Shown here one piece after another: positions 36,597 to 47,100 of a DNA stretch of 64,000 bases. The position numbers and the translations under genes are program-made. A model generated the notes under the pieces. It made no database searches. It had not been told where the DNA came from and was given only the letters and a program-made list of their open reading frames with translations. Origin of the DNA: Candidatus Melainabacteria bacterium (lineage in GTDB: Bacteria > Cyanobacteriota > Vampirovibrionia > Obscuribacterales > Obscuribacteraceae); NCBI GenBank assembly GCA_027451745.1, contig DAIDIP010000002.1:86671-150670 (forward strand), read 5' to 3'. The first letter of the stretch is position 1; each line of letters begins with the position of its first letter.

Positions 36597-36761
36597 TTGC
36601 TGAATTGTACTGTGTCTTTGTTCTTAACGCTGCTTACTGTAACTCTCTTTGCTTATCGCTTTTATTTCGCGCCTAAACACAATTGGATAACTATAAAAGA
36701 TGAATTTTCCAGGCTGCTGTCTATCCGTGTCGATGAGTTTCAGTTAATGAACTATATCTAA
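36597..36761 (+). CDS. Putative 54-residue membrane miniprotein (TTG start)
   Basis: This ORF in an otherwise gene-free stretch encodes one hydrophobic helix (SLFLTLLTVTLFAYRFYF), then a charged amphipathic tail (DEFSRLLSIRVDEFQ). An AAGAG motif is upstream of the TTG start. There is no ATG, and length is too short to be sure. Confidence 0.3.
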   Translation: MLNCTVSLFLTLLTVTLFAYRFYFAPKHNWITIKDEFSRLLSIRVDEFQLMNYI

Positions 36762-36841
36762 TAAATATGCTTTAAATAGCCCAACTGGAAGAACTTTCCA
36801 GTCCTGCTCTTGCATCTCTCATATATTTTATAATTTGGGAA

Positions 36842-36993
36842 TTGGTTGCATGATGAAACCAATTTGAATAATTTTGGTTGCATGATGAAACTTGCCAAGA
36901 GCCTCCCTTTGTAAATATACAAGCGCAATCAGGCATACAAATTTGTCTGATAAATTATATAGCGCTCTAATTAAATAGTTCGTAAATAGTTCG
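36842..36993. repeat. Direct repeats in the purB upstream region
   Basis: An 18-bp sequence (TTGGTTGCATGATGAAAC) occurs perfectly at 36842-36859 and 36874-36891, with a 32-bp period. An 11-bp unit (TAAATAGTTCG) is tandemly duplicated at 36972-36982 and 36983-36993. No ORF covers them. The 36487-37136 gap otherwise holds only the possible miniprotein. The repeats may be regulator-binding sites for purB-malQ. Confidence 0.6.
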
Positions 36994-37136
36994 CTTCAAT
37001 ACATGTAAGTCTCTCTAAAAGAGAATATTTATGCTTTTTGTGCTTGAGGTTTTTTAGTACCTGACCAAAGCCCCTTACCAATAAGCTATGCTCTTATTTG
37101 CCAGGCAATGCTAGGCAATATTTAAGAGGAAATACT

Positions 37137-38438
37137 TTGATAGATCGTTATTCACGTCCGCAAATGACTTCGATATGGACAGAAGAGTCTAAAATAAAGA
37201 GCTGGCTAGAAGTAGAATTAGCCGTTTGCGAAGTGCAAAATAGCCTAGGCAAAATACCTGATTCCGATTGGCAAGCAATTAAAAGCCAAGCTAATTTTGA
37301 TGCCAAAAGAATAAAAGAAATAGAAGCAGAAGTAAAACATGATGTCATTGCTTTTCTTACTAGTGTGAAAGAGTTTGTTGGTCCATCGGCACGCTTTATT
37401 CATCTGGGTCTAACCAGTTCTGATGTGCTAGATACAGGTCTTGCCCTGCAGCTTAGAAAAGCTGGTAAAATTCTTGCCAAAGATCTAGAAGAACTGGAAA
37501 AATCAATTTTGGATCTGGCCATTAAGCATAAATACACTTTGCAAATTGGACGCTCGCATGGAGTGCATGCCGAGCCTCTCACTTTTGGATTCAAGATGGC
37601 AGTATGGTTAGCTGAAATTCGTCGCCATAAAGAACATCTAAAAGAATCAATCAAGTTTATATCGGTAGGAAAAATAAGTGGAGCCGTTGGTACTTACTCC
37701 AATATTTCTCCCGATGTTGAAGAAAAAGTTTGTGCGCTCTTGAGTTTAGATGTCGAACCTGTATCTACACAAGTAGTACAACGCGACAGACATGCTCATT
37801 TCATTAATACTTTAGCATTGATTGCTTGCACGCTCGATAAATTTGCTACTGAAATTCGTCACTTACAAAAAAGTGAGGTTTTAGAAGTCGAAGAACCTTT
37901 TACCGAAGGACAAAAAGGATCTTCAGCTATGCCTCACAAAAGAAATCCGGTAGGTTGTGAAAATATTTCTGGTCTGGCACGTCTTTTGCGCAGCTATTCA
38001 ATAGCGGCTATGGAAAATATTAGTTTGTGGCACGAAAGAGATATAAGCCACAGCTCTGTAGAAAGAGTCATTATGCCTGATTCAACAATATTGCTAGATT
38101 ATATGATTGATCGATTGACCGGCATACTAAAAAACCTTGTGGTTTACCCTGAAAATATGCAGCAAAATCTCAATCGTTTTGGCGGAGTAGTATTTTCACA
38201 ATCTGTGCTGCTTAAACTTGTCGAGAAAGGCATAAGTCGCGAAGAAGCTTACAAACTTGTACAAGATAGAGCTATGTCTGCTTGGAACAAGCACAACGGC
38301 GATTTCAAAAAAAGCTTATTTAACGATAGCGAAATAAATAAACTATTGTCTAAAGAAGAAATCGAACAATGCTTTCAAACCGAGTCTTACATAAAAAATG
38401 TTGACCATGTTTTTAAAAGATTGAAAATAAGCTCATGA
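37137..38438 (+). CDS. purB: Adenylosuccinate lyase
   Basis: I place the start at the TTG at 37137 (433 residues). AAGAGGA lies seven bases upstream, and the protein then begins M-IDRYSRPQM like other PurB. It cleaves SAICAR and adenylosuccinate in purine synthesis. Signatures include FIHLGLTSSDVLDT, GRSHGVHAEPLTFG with the catalytic His, and the flexible loop GSSAMPHKRNPVGCEN. The stop overlaps the malQ start by four bases (ATGA). Confidence 0.96.
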   Translation: MIDRYSRPQMTSIWTEESKIKSWLEVELAVCEVQNSLGKIPDSDWQAIKSQANFDAKRIKEIEAEVKHDVIAFLTSVKEFVGPSARFIHLGLTSSDVLDTGLALQLRKAGKILAKDLEELEKSILDLAIKHKYTLQIGRSHGVHAEPLTFGFKMAVWLAEIRRHKEHLKESIKFISVGKISGAVGTYSNISPDVEEKVCALLSLDVEPVSTQVVQRDRHAHFINTLALIACTLDKFATEIRHLQKSEVLEVEEPFTEGQKGSSAMPHKRNPVGCENISGLARLLRSYSIAAMENISLWHERDISHSSVERVIMPDSTILLDYMIDRLTGILKNLVVYPENMQQNLNRFGGVVFSQSVLLKLVEKGISREEAYKLVQDRAMSAWNKHNGDFKKSLFNDSEINKLLSKEEIEQCFQTESYIKNVDHVFKRLKISS

Positions 38439-40180
38439 CAATTAACACAAAAGACAAACTGGCGGGCATTCTTATTCCGGCCTTTGCCTTGCAAGGTAAA
38501 GGCAATCTTGGCATTGGTGATACGCAGGCAGTTAAAGAAGCTATTGATTTTTGTCATAACAATTACTTCGGTGTATTACAGTTATTGCCAATAAATGAAA
38601 CTGGAAATGACAATAGTCCATACAATGCCATTAGTGCTCTTGCCCTTGATCCAGTATATATTCATCTGTCAATTGCTGCACCGAATATAGTGCCAGGTCT
38701 TGAAGAAGAAGATCTTCCCAAAGACATTTTTTCAAATACTGTAATTGACTATAAACAAGTAAAATCCCTCAAAACTGCGATTTTAAAAAAATGTTTTGAG
38801 CGATTTGAGCTAGGCAAAACAGAAAATGATCTTGAATTTAAAACAAAGTTTGAGAATTTCCTCGAACAGAACAAAGAATGGCTTGCTGATTATTCACTTT
38901 TTAGAACTATCGCCGCTTCTAAAGATGGAGATGCACGATGGACGCTGTGGGGCAAACTAGATAGCATTAAAGCCGCCAAAGATTGGATTAGCAATCCTGA
39001 ACAAAGTGAATATAAAAAGCAGTGTCGTTTTTACAGTTTTGTTCAATGGATAGCTCATGAACAATGGCTCGCTGTAAAAAATTATGCTGATGCTCGGAGC
39101 GTAAAATTATTCGGTGATATCCCATTTGGTGTCAGTCGTTACAGCGCTGATGTCTGGGCACGACCAGACTTATTTGACCTCCAATGGTCAGGCGGTGCAC
39201 CGCCTGAACGTTTCTTCCAGGCTGATGATTTTACTGCCATTTGGGGACAAAACTGGGGTATTCCCCTTTATAAATGGGCAGTTCATGAAAAAGAAAACTA
39301 CCATTGGTGGAATTGTCGAGTTCAGCAAGTTACTAAATATTTTCATGGCTTTCGCTTAGATCATGTACTGGGCTTTTTTAGGATATATGCTTTTCCTTGG
39401 CTGCCAGAACAAAATTCTACTTTTACCCATCTAAGCCCAACAGAAGCAAAAGAGTTAACTGGCGGGCTTTTACCCCAATTCATGCCCAGAGATGACAAAA
39501 CAAAAGAATCGGCATCAGCTAACTGTCACGAAGGTAAAGTGAGGCTCAATGTCATTTTAAAAGCAGCGGCTGATTCTATCGTTATAGCTGAAGATTTAGG
39601 TGTCGTTCCCTCTTATGTTAGACCAGCGTTGCAAGAACTTGGTATCCCCGGTTTTTCAATTCCATTATTCGAACGCAATGAAATTGATCGTTCTTTTGTA
39701 CCCAGTGATCAATTACCCGGTTTAAATCTGGGCACCTATGGCACTCATGACAATGAGCCCCTGGCAAGCTATTACGAGAATCTGGTTAGCTGGTGGCATG
39801 GGGAAGATGGGCATAATGGTTGGCTAGAAGTGCAAAGGCTGATGCGCTTCTTACATCTGGATGCGAACCAAGCGCCCAAGTTATACACCGACGATTTAGC
39901 CTGCACATTCTTTAAAATACTATTTTCTTCCCCGTGCTGGCTTGTAATCTTGATGATTACCGATTTGCTTGGAACAAAACAGCGCTTCAATCGTCCAGGC
40001 ACAAGTAATGCCTCCAATTGGAGCGAAAGACTAGAAAAGCCGCTAGCAGATTATGCTTTAGACAAAGTCTATGCTAATAAAATTAAATATGCAAACGAAT
40101 TAATTGTTCAGACAAATAGACAGCCCAATCCTTTAACAAAGCATTTGCCTGAAATATCTGCTACCAAATTGCATAATTGA
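38435..40180 (+). CDS. malQ: 4-alpha-glucanotransferase (amylomaltase)
   Basis: The 581-residue GH77 enzyme transfers alpha-1,4-glucan chains between glucans. GH77 motifs are present in order: PAFALQGKGNLGIGD, LLPINETGNDNSPYNAISA, GDIPFGVSRYSADVWARPDL, APPERFF, the nucleophile Asp in FRLDHVLGFFRIYAFPW, the acid/base Glu in IAEDLGV, and YGTHDNEPL. Its presence implies glycogen or maltodextrin use. It is translationally coupled to purB, an unusual pairing. Confidence 0.95.
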   Translation: MTINTKDKLAGILIPAFALQGKGNLGIGDTQAVKEAIDFCHNNYFGVLQLLPINETGNDNSPYNAISALALDPVYIHLSIAAPNIVPGLEEEDLPKDIFSNTVIDYKQVKSLKTAILKKCFERFELGKTENDLEFKTKFENFLEQNKEWLADYSLFRTIAASKDGDARWTLWGKLDSIKAAKDWISNPEQSEYKKQCRFYSFVQWIAHEQWLAVKNYADARSVKLFGDIPFGVSRYSADVWARPDLFDLQWSGGAPPERFFQADDFTAIWGQNWGIPLYKWAVHEKENYHWWNCRVQQVTKYFHGFRLDHVLGFFRIYAFPWLPEQNSTFTHLSPTEAKELTGGLLPQFMPRDDKTKESASANCHEGKVRLNVILKAAADSIVIAEDLGVVPSYVRPALQELGIPGFSIPLFERNEIDRSFVPSDQLPGLNLGTYGTHDNEPLASYYENLVSWWHGEDGHNGWLEVQRLMRFLHLDANQAPKLYTDDLACTFFKILFSSPCWLVILMITDLLGTKQRFNRPGTSNASNWSERLEKPLADYALDKVYANKIKYANELIVQTNRQPNPLTKHLPEISATKLHN

Positions 40181-40244
40181 GTTAAGATGGAAAACAAAAT
40201 ATCTTTCTATTACAATAGATAGAATTGCACAAAGGACGAAGGCG

Positions 40245-41135
40245 ATGTTGCCAATTTTTCTAATCAGAGCGAGCATAGACTGGATAAGGCACGATAGCCA
40301 ATTTGTCGACTCTAATCCATATTCTCGCGGTGAGGAAGCTCTAAAGCTAATAAAGCGTCTTTGGATAGAGGAATTCGGTCGACTGGATAGCGCAGCGCTT
40401 GAACCGGCTGTCTTGATTGCATATTGGGAAGAATTTTTTCATGCCGATGATCCACTATCAGATGAAACAGAATGGCGCGACGGCTTAATAAAGCATTCTA
40501 GCCCCCATGATTCTTATCAAAACTGGGAAAAGTGGTTCAAAGAAAACTATGCTGAAGTTTATAAAAACAATAATATTTGGAAAAGCTTAATGATGTGTGC
40601 TTGGGCAGGGTCACATCAGTCCATAGTAAGATACCAGGCTGGCACCTGGCGTTTTGTCACTTCTAAATCTTATCTTCCCACTCCAGCAATGTGGTCACTC
40701 GAACCACATATTCCGGTAGTGCGAGAAACTTTGCGAAGAATATTAGAAGAAGAAATGCGTGCTTATTCTGCTTCGGGTTTTGAACTCAAGAACGAAGCCG
40801 GTCCAATTATCGGTACAGTAGAGAGCCTAGGCTTTGATAGCAGAATTTACAGTTTATACTTTCCGCCACAAAGCAAACGAGACCCAGTAAATTTAGATTG
40901 TGGAACGATGGTAGCGGATATAGTGGCACCTATCGGCAACGAATGGTATCGCCAACTAGATCACGTAATTTTTGCTGAAAACTTTGTGGATATTACTTCC
41001 TTAACTAATAGAGCACGCTATATTTTTGCTTCTCGTCGACGAATGCTTGAGTTGTTAGTTGATCATGATTGGCAAAACGCCTATTTCCAAGCTGCAGCAG
41101 AAGGCTGGTTAGTTGAAGAAAAATCGGTAGCATGA
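40245..41135 (+). CDS. Hypothetical protein coupled to a J-like protein
   Basis: The 296-residue soluble protein is rich in aromatic residues (IAYWEEFF, then YQNWEKWFKENYAEVYK and RYQAGTWRF). It contains LEPHIPVVRETLRRILEEEM. The N-terminus is hydrophobic but not a typical signal peptide. No motif was recognised. It is joined to the next ORF by an ATGA overlap, so the two probably act in one process. Confidence 0.5.
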   Translation: MLPIFLIRASIDWIRHDSQFVDSNPYSRGEEALKLIKRLWIEEFGRLDSAALEPAVLIAYWEEFFHADDPLSDETEWRDGLIKHSSPHDSYQNWEKWFKENYAEVYKNNNIWKSLMMCAWAGSHQSIVRYQAGTWRFVTSKSYLPTPAMWSLEPHIPVVRETLRRILEEEMRAYSASGFELKNEAGPIIGTVESLGFDSRIYSLYFPPQSKRDPVNLDCGTMVADIVAPIGNEWYRQLDHVIFAENFVDITSLTNRARYIFASRRRMLELLVDHDWQNAYFQAAAEGWLVEEKSVA

Positions 41136-41776
41136 GCAACAACCCAACACCCGCAAACGATATTTACCAACGCCTTGGGGCGCAAAAAGATTCTTCCGCG
41201 CAAATCATACACAAACATTTTCTCAAACTTGTCTGTCCACTACTAAAAAAGATCAAAGCTAGTGGTGAGAATCATCCTGAATTGCTTGATCAATTAAGAG
41301 AATTATGGGTAGCACATGATATTCTAGTCGACCCAGATTGTCGTACAGACTATGATCTCCGTTCTCTAGGTATTGTCACAAGTGACAATACACTAGAAGA
41401 AGAAGCACAAACAAGATCAATAACTTTTGCCGATCAATCAGGACAATACACGACACCTTCGTGGCGTATCGGTGAATTATTGCAGGTACTGGGAATGCTT
41501 GAACAAGCAGAACTAGATATCGCTTGTGACATGCATAAAGCAATGCCAGAGATGCAATTTGGCTGTTTTTTGGTCAAACAGGATTTTCTTACTGAGGCTC
41601 AGCTGCAAACTGTACTCATTGGCCAAACACTAATTCGTGCTGGCGAAATTACATTGTTGCAATTAATTGAAGTAATGGCAGAAGTCAAAAAGTCTAATCG
41701 AGACTTCAAAGAAATATTGCTTGAATCTGGATATCTTAAAAACCCAAGCCTATACAAATTCAATGACAAAACATAG
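41132..41776 (+). CDS. J-like domain joined to a GspE/PilB N-terminal-like domain
   Basis: This 214-residue protein starts like a J-domain (DIYQRLGAQKDSSAQIIHKHF), and AHDILVDPDCRTDYD matches the conserved end (AYEVLSDPxxRxxYD). The HPD tripeptide is absent. The second half (about 108-205) has two repeats like the T2SS_E/PilB N-terminal domain: WRIGELLQVLGMLEQAELDI and FGCFLVKQDFLTEAQLQTVL. A cofactor role in a secretion or pilus system is possible. No such system is in the window. It converges on the spermidine-synthase-like gene with a 17-bp overlap. Confidence 0.6.
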   Translation: MSNNPTPANDIYQRLGAQKDSSAQIIHKHFLKLVCPLLKKIKASGENHPELLDQLRELWVAHDILVDPDCRTDYDLRSLGIVTSDNTLEEEAQTRSITFADQSGQYTTPSWRIGELLQVLGMLEQAELDIACDMHKAMPEMQFGCFLVKQDFLTEAQLQTVLIGQTLIRAGEITLLQLIEVMAEVKKSNRDFKEILLESGYLKNPSLYKFNDKT

Positions 41777-44135
41777 ACTGTACTAAGTGCTCTGCATCGA
41801 TATTTGTTTTAAGTCCATTATGCAAAAGTATTGATTGCAATTGATATTGCACAAAAGGATAATCATCACTATTTAAATCATTTTTTTGATTTCCTTTTTC
41901 TATATTAAAGTCCGCTGGTGACATCACCATAAGATTATCAGGAAGAAATTTCATCGCTTCTTTCAAAGCTGATCTATCTTGTCCATTTAACCCTAGTAAA
42001 AGAATCTCGCCTGCTCCCTTTGGTCTGATTGCATAAGTTTGATCAAAAACAGAAGTAAAAGTTTCACACAAAATTATGAAATTCCTTTTGTCTATTGAAT
42101 AAAGGGGAAACCATTGACAAAATACACCATTTTTATCTAAACGAGACTTGACCAATTGCCAGAATTCAAGTGTATAAAGATATTTAGAGCTGCTTCTCCA
42201 GGGTTCACCTGGTTGTGAGACTATCACATCATAAGTTTTGTTCTGCAATGATAAGATATTGCGCCCATCAGCAGAAACAATTTGTACTCGTTGATCATCC
42301 AAGCTAGGCAAATCAAACTGATAATAGCGATCCAGATATTTGGCTGCTTCAATTACACAAGGCTCTAATTCAGCGATCATTAATCGCTTTAATTTCAGAT
42401 TGGATAATAACATTTTAGCAGTCAACCCACTACCAAGTCCAAGCAAAAAAGCTTCCTTATCTTTGTCCGAACAAAATATCATTGGTAATGTTGCCAATAA
42501 AACTTGAGTAGGGGCATCACTGCTTTGTGCAGACATTTTTGGATTCAGAGGCAAAGTAGCTTCTGTCTGTCCATCTGTCTGCAAATAAATAATATTCCTT
42601 TTTATGCTTTTAGACAAAGAAACAGTTGAATTAAGCCCTTCTTTATAAAACAATAATTGTGCTTTCTCTTTTGTTAAAGGCGCGCACCAGGTGGGACGCA
42701 AATACACAATAGTCGTAAATAAAACTATCCATGTCAAAAAACAAATGGTTCTTACTTTGAACATCGGTACGCCTTTTGTTCCAAAGCAATAAATTAGCAA
42801 AGCCAAAGTCAAAGTTGCTATAGCACTCAAACATAACGACCAAGAAATTGCATGTTTTGAAATAACGCTTAGACAAGGAATTATAAAAATTCCACCTGCT
42901 AAACAACCCCCAACAGAAGAAAACAAGTTTAGGGCATATGCATAAGTAGGCTTTATATTGGCAATATCAGTATCGATTTGCCGCAATTGAAAATACAAAG
43001 GCAAATTAATTCCTAAACAAAAAGAAGGAATAAAAATGATAATTAATAAGATTATTGAATTGCTTATACAAAAAGCAGCGAATCCTCCCAAATGAAAATA
43101 TGTTTGTAAAAAATTCGTTTGCCCAACTATAAAAATAGCCAAACTAGGGAGCACAGCCAAATCTAACAATAACCAAAAAGCTGCAAATAGATAGAGCGAC
43201 GCAAAAACTTTCCAGCAATTTTCCTTTCTTATTTTATAAATGTTAGCCGTAAAAGCACCACAACCTAGAGCAAATAATTGAAAAGCCAGTACCAGTGAAA
43301 AAGCAAATGCAGTCGATCCCATAAACAAAGTGGCAATTCGAAAAAAAAGTAATTCCAAAAGCATATTAAAAAATGGTCCAGCCATAACGACCAAAAGAGA
43401 TAGCAATCTATTGTTTTTATGATCTGCACTGGACTGATAGCTTCTTTCTACGCTAATTTTTTCCTCGCTGTCAACCCGTGAAAGCGGACCCCTTTTCATA
43501 GCCGGCAAAAAAATAATGCCAGCGACTAGGTTCATTAGCGAAGCCAATAAAACTGTTTTACTTATACCTAAATATGGCAAAAGCACAAAGCCAACCATAA
43601 TTGCCCCGCCAATCGCCCCAGCCAAATTGACAAAATATAATTTAGTAGCATTAAAGTTCACATTGCCAATAAAGCGGAGCAATAAAGGAAAACCAGCCCC
43701 TATAAAAATAGCTGGCAATAATAAAAAGGCACATACCAATAGCAAACGTAAAGAATAGGCGTAAAAAATACTTTGATAAGAATCTGCCGTAATAGCAGAA
43801 AAAAAGTTCAATTTTTGGCCAAAAATAAATAGAAGCCCGAATAAAAAAAGAACTGTTTGGCTTAAAACAAATAATTGTCCCGGCCTGTTTACTTTGACCA
43901 ATATTTTTTCAAAGACATATGCTCCTATCGCCATTCCCACAAATAGCATCGAAACAACTATAGCCATCGTCGGTAAGGCCATTCCAACAATGTTTTCCGT
44001 TGCCTGCTCCCAGCTAACCTGGTAGATTAATGATGCAAGCCCTTGAAACAAATACGAGACGAGCACAAGAAGGACAAACAATTGCTTCTTGGCTAAAGGC
44101 TTAATCAATTTATTTATATAGATTGTACTATTCAA
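41760..44135 (-). CDS. Membrane protein with spermidine-synthase-like methyltransferase-fold domain
   Basis: The 791-residue protein has 14 or so hydrophobic segments (about 15-490), then a soluble spermidine-synthase-like domain (about 500-770). SAM/decarboxylated-SAM binding features are present: LGLGSGLTAKML near 555, the acidic residue in IAELEPCVIEAAKYL, and SADGRN. The catalytic position of true spermidine synthases (YDVIxxD) reads YDVIVSQPGEPW, as in the common membrane-fused relatives. Polyamine synthesis should not be assumed. The start is TTG with GAGGT upstream. Confidence 0.8.
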   Translation of the reverse strand: MNSTIYINKLIKPLAKKQLFVLLVLVSYLFQGLASLIYQVSWEQATENIVGMALPTMAIVVSMLFVGMAIGAYVFEKILVKVNRPGQLFVLSQTVLFLFGLLFIFGQKLNFFSAITADSYQSIFYAYSLRLLLVCAFLLLPAIFIGAGFPLLLRFIGNVNFNATKLYFVNLAGAIGGAIMVGFVLLPYLGISKTVLLASLMNLVAGIIFLPAMKRGPLSRVDSEEKISVERSYQSSADHKNNRLLSLLVVMAGPFFNMLLELLFFRIATLFMGSTAFAFSLVLAFQLFALGCGAFTANIYKIRKENCWKVFASLYLFAAFWLLLDLAVLPSLAIFIVGQTNFLQTYFHLGGFAAFCISNSIILLIIIFIPSFCLGINLPLYFQLRQIDTDIANIKPTYAYALNLFSSVGGCLAGGIFIIPCLSVISKHAISWSLCLSAIATLTLALLIYCFGTKGVPMFKVRTICFLTWIVLFTTIVYLRPTWCAPLTKEKAQLLFYKEGLNSTVSLSKSIKRNIIYLQTDGQTEATLPLNPKMSAQSSDAPTQVLLATLPMIFCSDKDKEAFLLGLGSGLTAKMLLSNLKLKRLMIAELEPCVIEAAKYLDRYYQFDLPSLDDQRVQIVSADGRNILSLQNKTYDVIVSQPGEPWRSSSKYLYTLEFWQLVKSRLDKNGVFCQWFPLYSIDKRNFIILCETFTSVFDQTYAIRPKGAGEILLLGLNGQDRSALKEAMKFLPDNLMVMSPADFNIEKGNQKNDLNSDDYPFVQYQLQSILLHNGLKTNIDAEHLVQSMFCH

Positions 44136-44177
44136 AGATATACCTCAGGCGGGCAAAATGGTAAAATCCACATACAA

Positions 44178-47100
44178 ATGATTCTTCAGTCAATTAGTCT
44201 GCATAATTTTATGAGTTATGAAGACGCCCATTTAGATTTAAGCTCAATAAACGTCGCTTGTCTATCAGGTGCTAATGGTGCTGGCAAATCAGCGCTATTA
44301 GATGCGGCTACGTGGGCAATCTGGGAAAAAGGACGAGCAAGTTCTGACGAATTGATTAGACTTGGACAAAAAGAGATGTGGGTAGATCTTATTTTTGTTC
44401 ATGAAGGCAATACTTACAGAATAAGACGTTCCAGACAAAGAACTCCTTCTCGTTCAGGCAATAAAGCCAACAGTAAGGGAACTATTGACCTACAGATGCT
44501 CATTCCTAATCCAGCATTGAACAATAATGGTCATAGCAATAACGGTCATGAAGCAAACGAAGACTCGAACCCAAGTGAAAATAATGCTAGCAATAAATGG
44601 AAAAGCTTGACAGCAGCAAGTATTGCTGAAACTCAAGATAAAATCTTGCAATTGCTGCGTATGGACTATCAAACTTTTATTAATAGTGCCTATTTAAGAC
44701 AAGGTGCTGCTGATCAATTTGCCCGTGAAACTGCCATGAAACGCAAAGAAATTTTGGGTGAAATCCTTGGCTTATCTTATTTTGATCTATTACAAAGTCG
44801 CTGCAAGGAACGCCTAAAACCTCTAAAAGAAAGATGTGAATATCTCAGTAGCTTACTCACCAGATTGCCTGAAATTCAAGAACAAATAGCGCAATTGGAA
44901 ATTGAATCAGAAAACTTGCAAAATCAGCTCAAAATTACCCGAACAGAAAAAGAAAGTCTCGAATCAAGTCTCTTAAACTTACAACGAAAAGAACACGAAC
45001 TTAATTCATGGCAAAACAAACAATTAGACATGCAAAATCAACTAAACAATTTAGATAATGAAATCAAGCATCTTAGTGAAGAAAAAGAACAAATCGCTCA
45101 ACGCCTTTGCACTTTGAAAGAATTAGTTAAAGACAAATCTGCTTTAGAGGCAGAATTTATAGAATATGAAACAACCACAGTACTTTTAAAAGATCTAGAA
45201 GAAAAGTCATCCTTCGTTCAAAATTTAGAAAAGCAAAAACTTGAACTCCGCTCAAAACTAGCCGAGTCTCGTACCGTACTTGATTTAGAATTAAAACAGG
45301 TTCAAAAAGAATCGGCTGAACTTACAGAACGCAGAACAACAATAAAAACAAGCTGTGATAACAAAGAAGCTTTATTTGAAGAATATAAGCAATACCAAGA
45401 ATTAATCGCCACTGAAACACGATTAGCTAAACAGCAAGAACAATATGCTCAGCTAAGTCACAGAATAAGCGAATTGCAAATGATAATAGACGAAGCCCAA
45501 ATTCGCTTATCAACAGAAATAGAACATAAAACCAATCAATTAGCCCAACTACAATCTTTATTAGAAAGTCAGGACTCACTAGTAAAGCAAAAACTAGAAT
45601 TAGAAGCTAAAGAAGCGGAATTAGATAAAAAAGAAAAAGAGTTTCAATATATTACTGAAAAAGGGCAAGACATAAAAACCCGCATTGAAAGTATTGTTCA
45701 ACAAATTATTGAGTGGGGAAGACGTCAACAAGAATACGTCAATAAAATAGAAGAATTAAACAAAGCCGAAGATTCTACACTTTGCCCACTGTGCGCTGGA
45801 AAAATTACTGATAGAAGCTCTGTAATTAGTCGCTACAATAACCTTATTGAACAAAGCAAAAGTGAGGTTATTAACCTGGAATTAGAAAAAGACAAATTAG
45901 ATTCAGAAAGAAATTCACTACGAACCAAATATAGCGAGTTAAATATTGAGCTCTCTCAGAGAAAAGTTCTAGATACACAAAAAGGCCAGTTAAGTGAAAA
46001 ACATCGCGCTATAAAAGAAGCACAGGAAAATAAAGATAAACTAGCTGCTGAAATAGAGACTTTAAAAAGTCAAAAAGACAAACACGATTTCGCTATTGTT
46101 CAAAGAACCAGTCTTTTGAATTTAAACACTGAATTAGGAAATTTAAAATTTGATCCAATGATCTATACCACTATTCAGGCACAAATTCGCAGTCAAAGAA
46201 GCATTGACAGCCGCTACCACCAATTGCAAAGAGATCTCTTAGAATTGGATAAAATCGAAGCAAATCTGCCAAGTTTATTGCAAAAGATAGAGTCACTAAA
46301 AATAGTTTTGTCGGAAGAATCTTATGGCAGCGAGATTCGAGACAATATACGCAGACTAGAAAAAGAATATCAACAAATTAATTATAACAGTGCTGAGCAT
46401 AATAAACTCAAACAAAAGCTAGCTGCTCTAATATCACAAGTTGATAAGTACAAAGATTTAAAACATGCTCTAGCCGAAATACCTGTTACTGAAAACAATT
46501 TGACTAAAACAGAGTCATGGCTTGCCAATAAAAATTTAGAACGCCAAGACTTAGGCCAAAAATATATTCTTGCTGCAGAAAGTGCCAAAGAACTACCAAA
46601 TATAGACAATGAAATTTCGCAATTAAAATTGCAACTCAGTGCTATACAATCTCAATATGAGACTTTATTACGTGAGCAAGCAAGAATATCGGCAAATCTT
46701 GAATTAGCCAATAAAGAAAAAGATAGCTTTAAAGAAAAAAACAAAGAATTATCTGAGGCTAAAAATGCAGCTGATGACTTAGCATTCTTAGGAGAATGTT
46801 TTGGCAAGAAAGGCATACAGGCTATTATTATCGAAAATGCCATACCAGAAATTGAAACCGACGCCAATCGTATTCTTTCACGCCTAACTGATAATAAAAT
46901 GCACATTGGCTTAATCACTCAACAAAAGAATAAATCCGGCACCATTAGTGAGACGCTTGATATTGTAATTAGCGATGACATCGGTACACGCAATTATGAA
47001 TTATATAGTGGTGGTGAGGCTTTCAAAGTAAACTTTTCTATCCGCGTAGCCTTATCGCGACTACTCGCTAGACGAGCAGGCGCTAAATTAGAAACTCTAA

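Noticed and set aside
36842..36891. CRISPR-like pair of 18-bp repeats
   Set aside because: Only two copies with a 14-bp spacer and no cas genes.
41760..44135. Polyamine biosynthesis gene
   Set aside because: The catalytic Asp block of spermidine synthase is altered and a large membrane region is fused; only the fold can be claimed.
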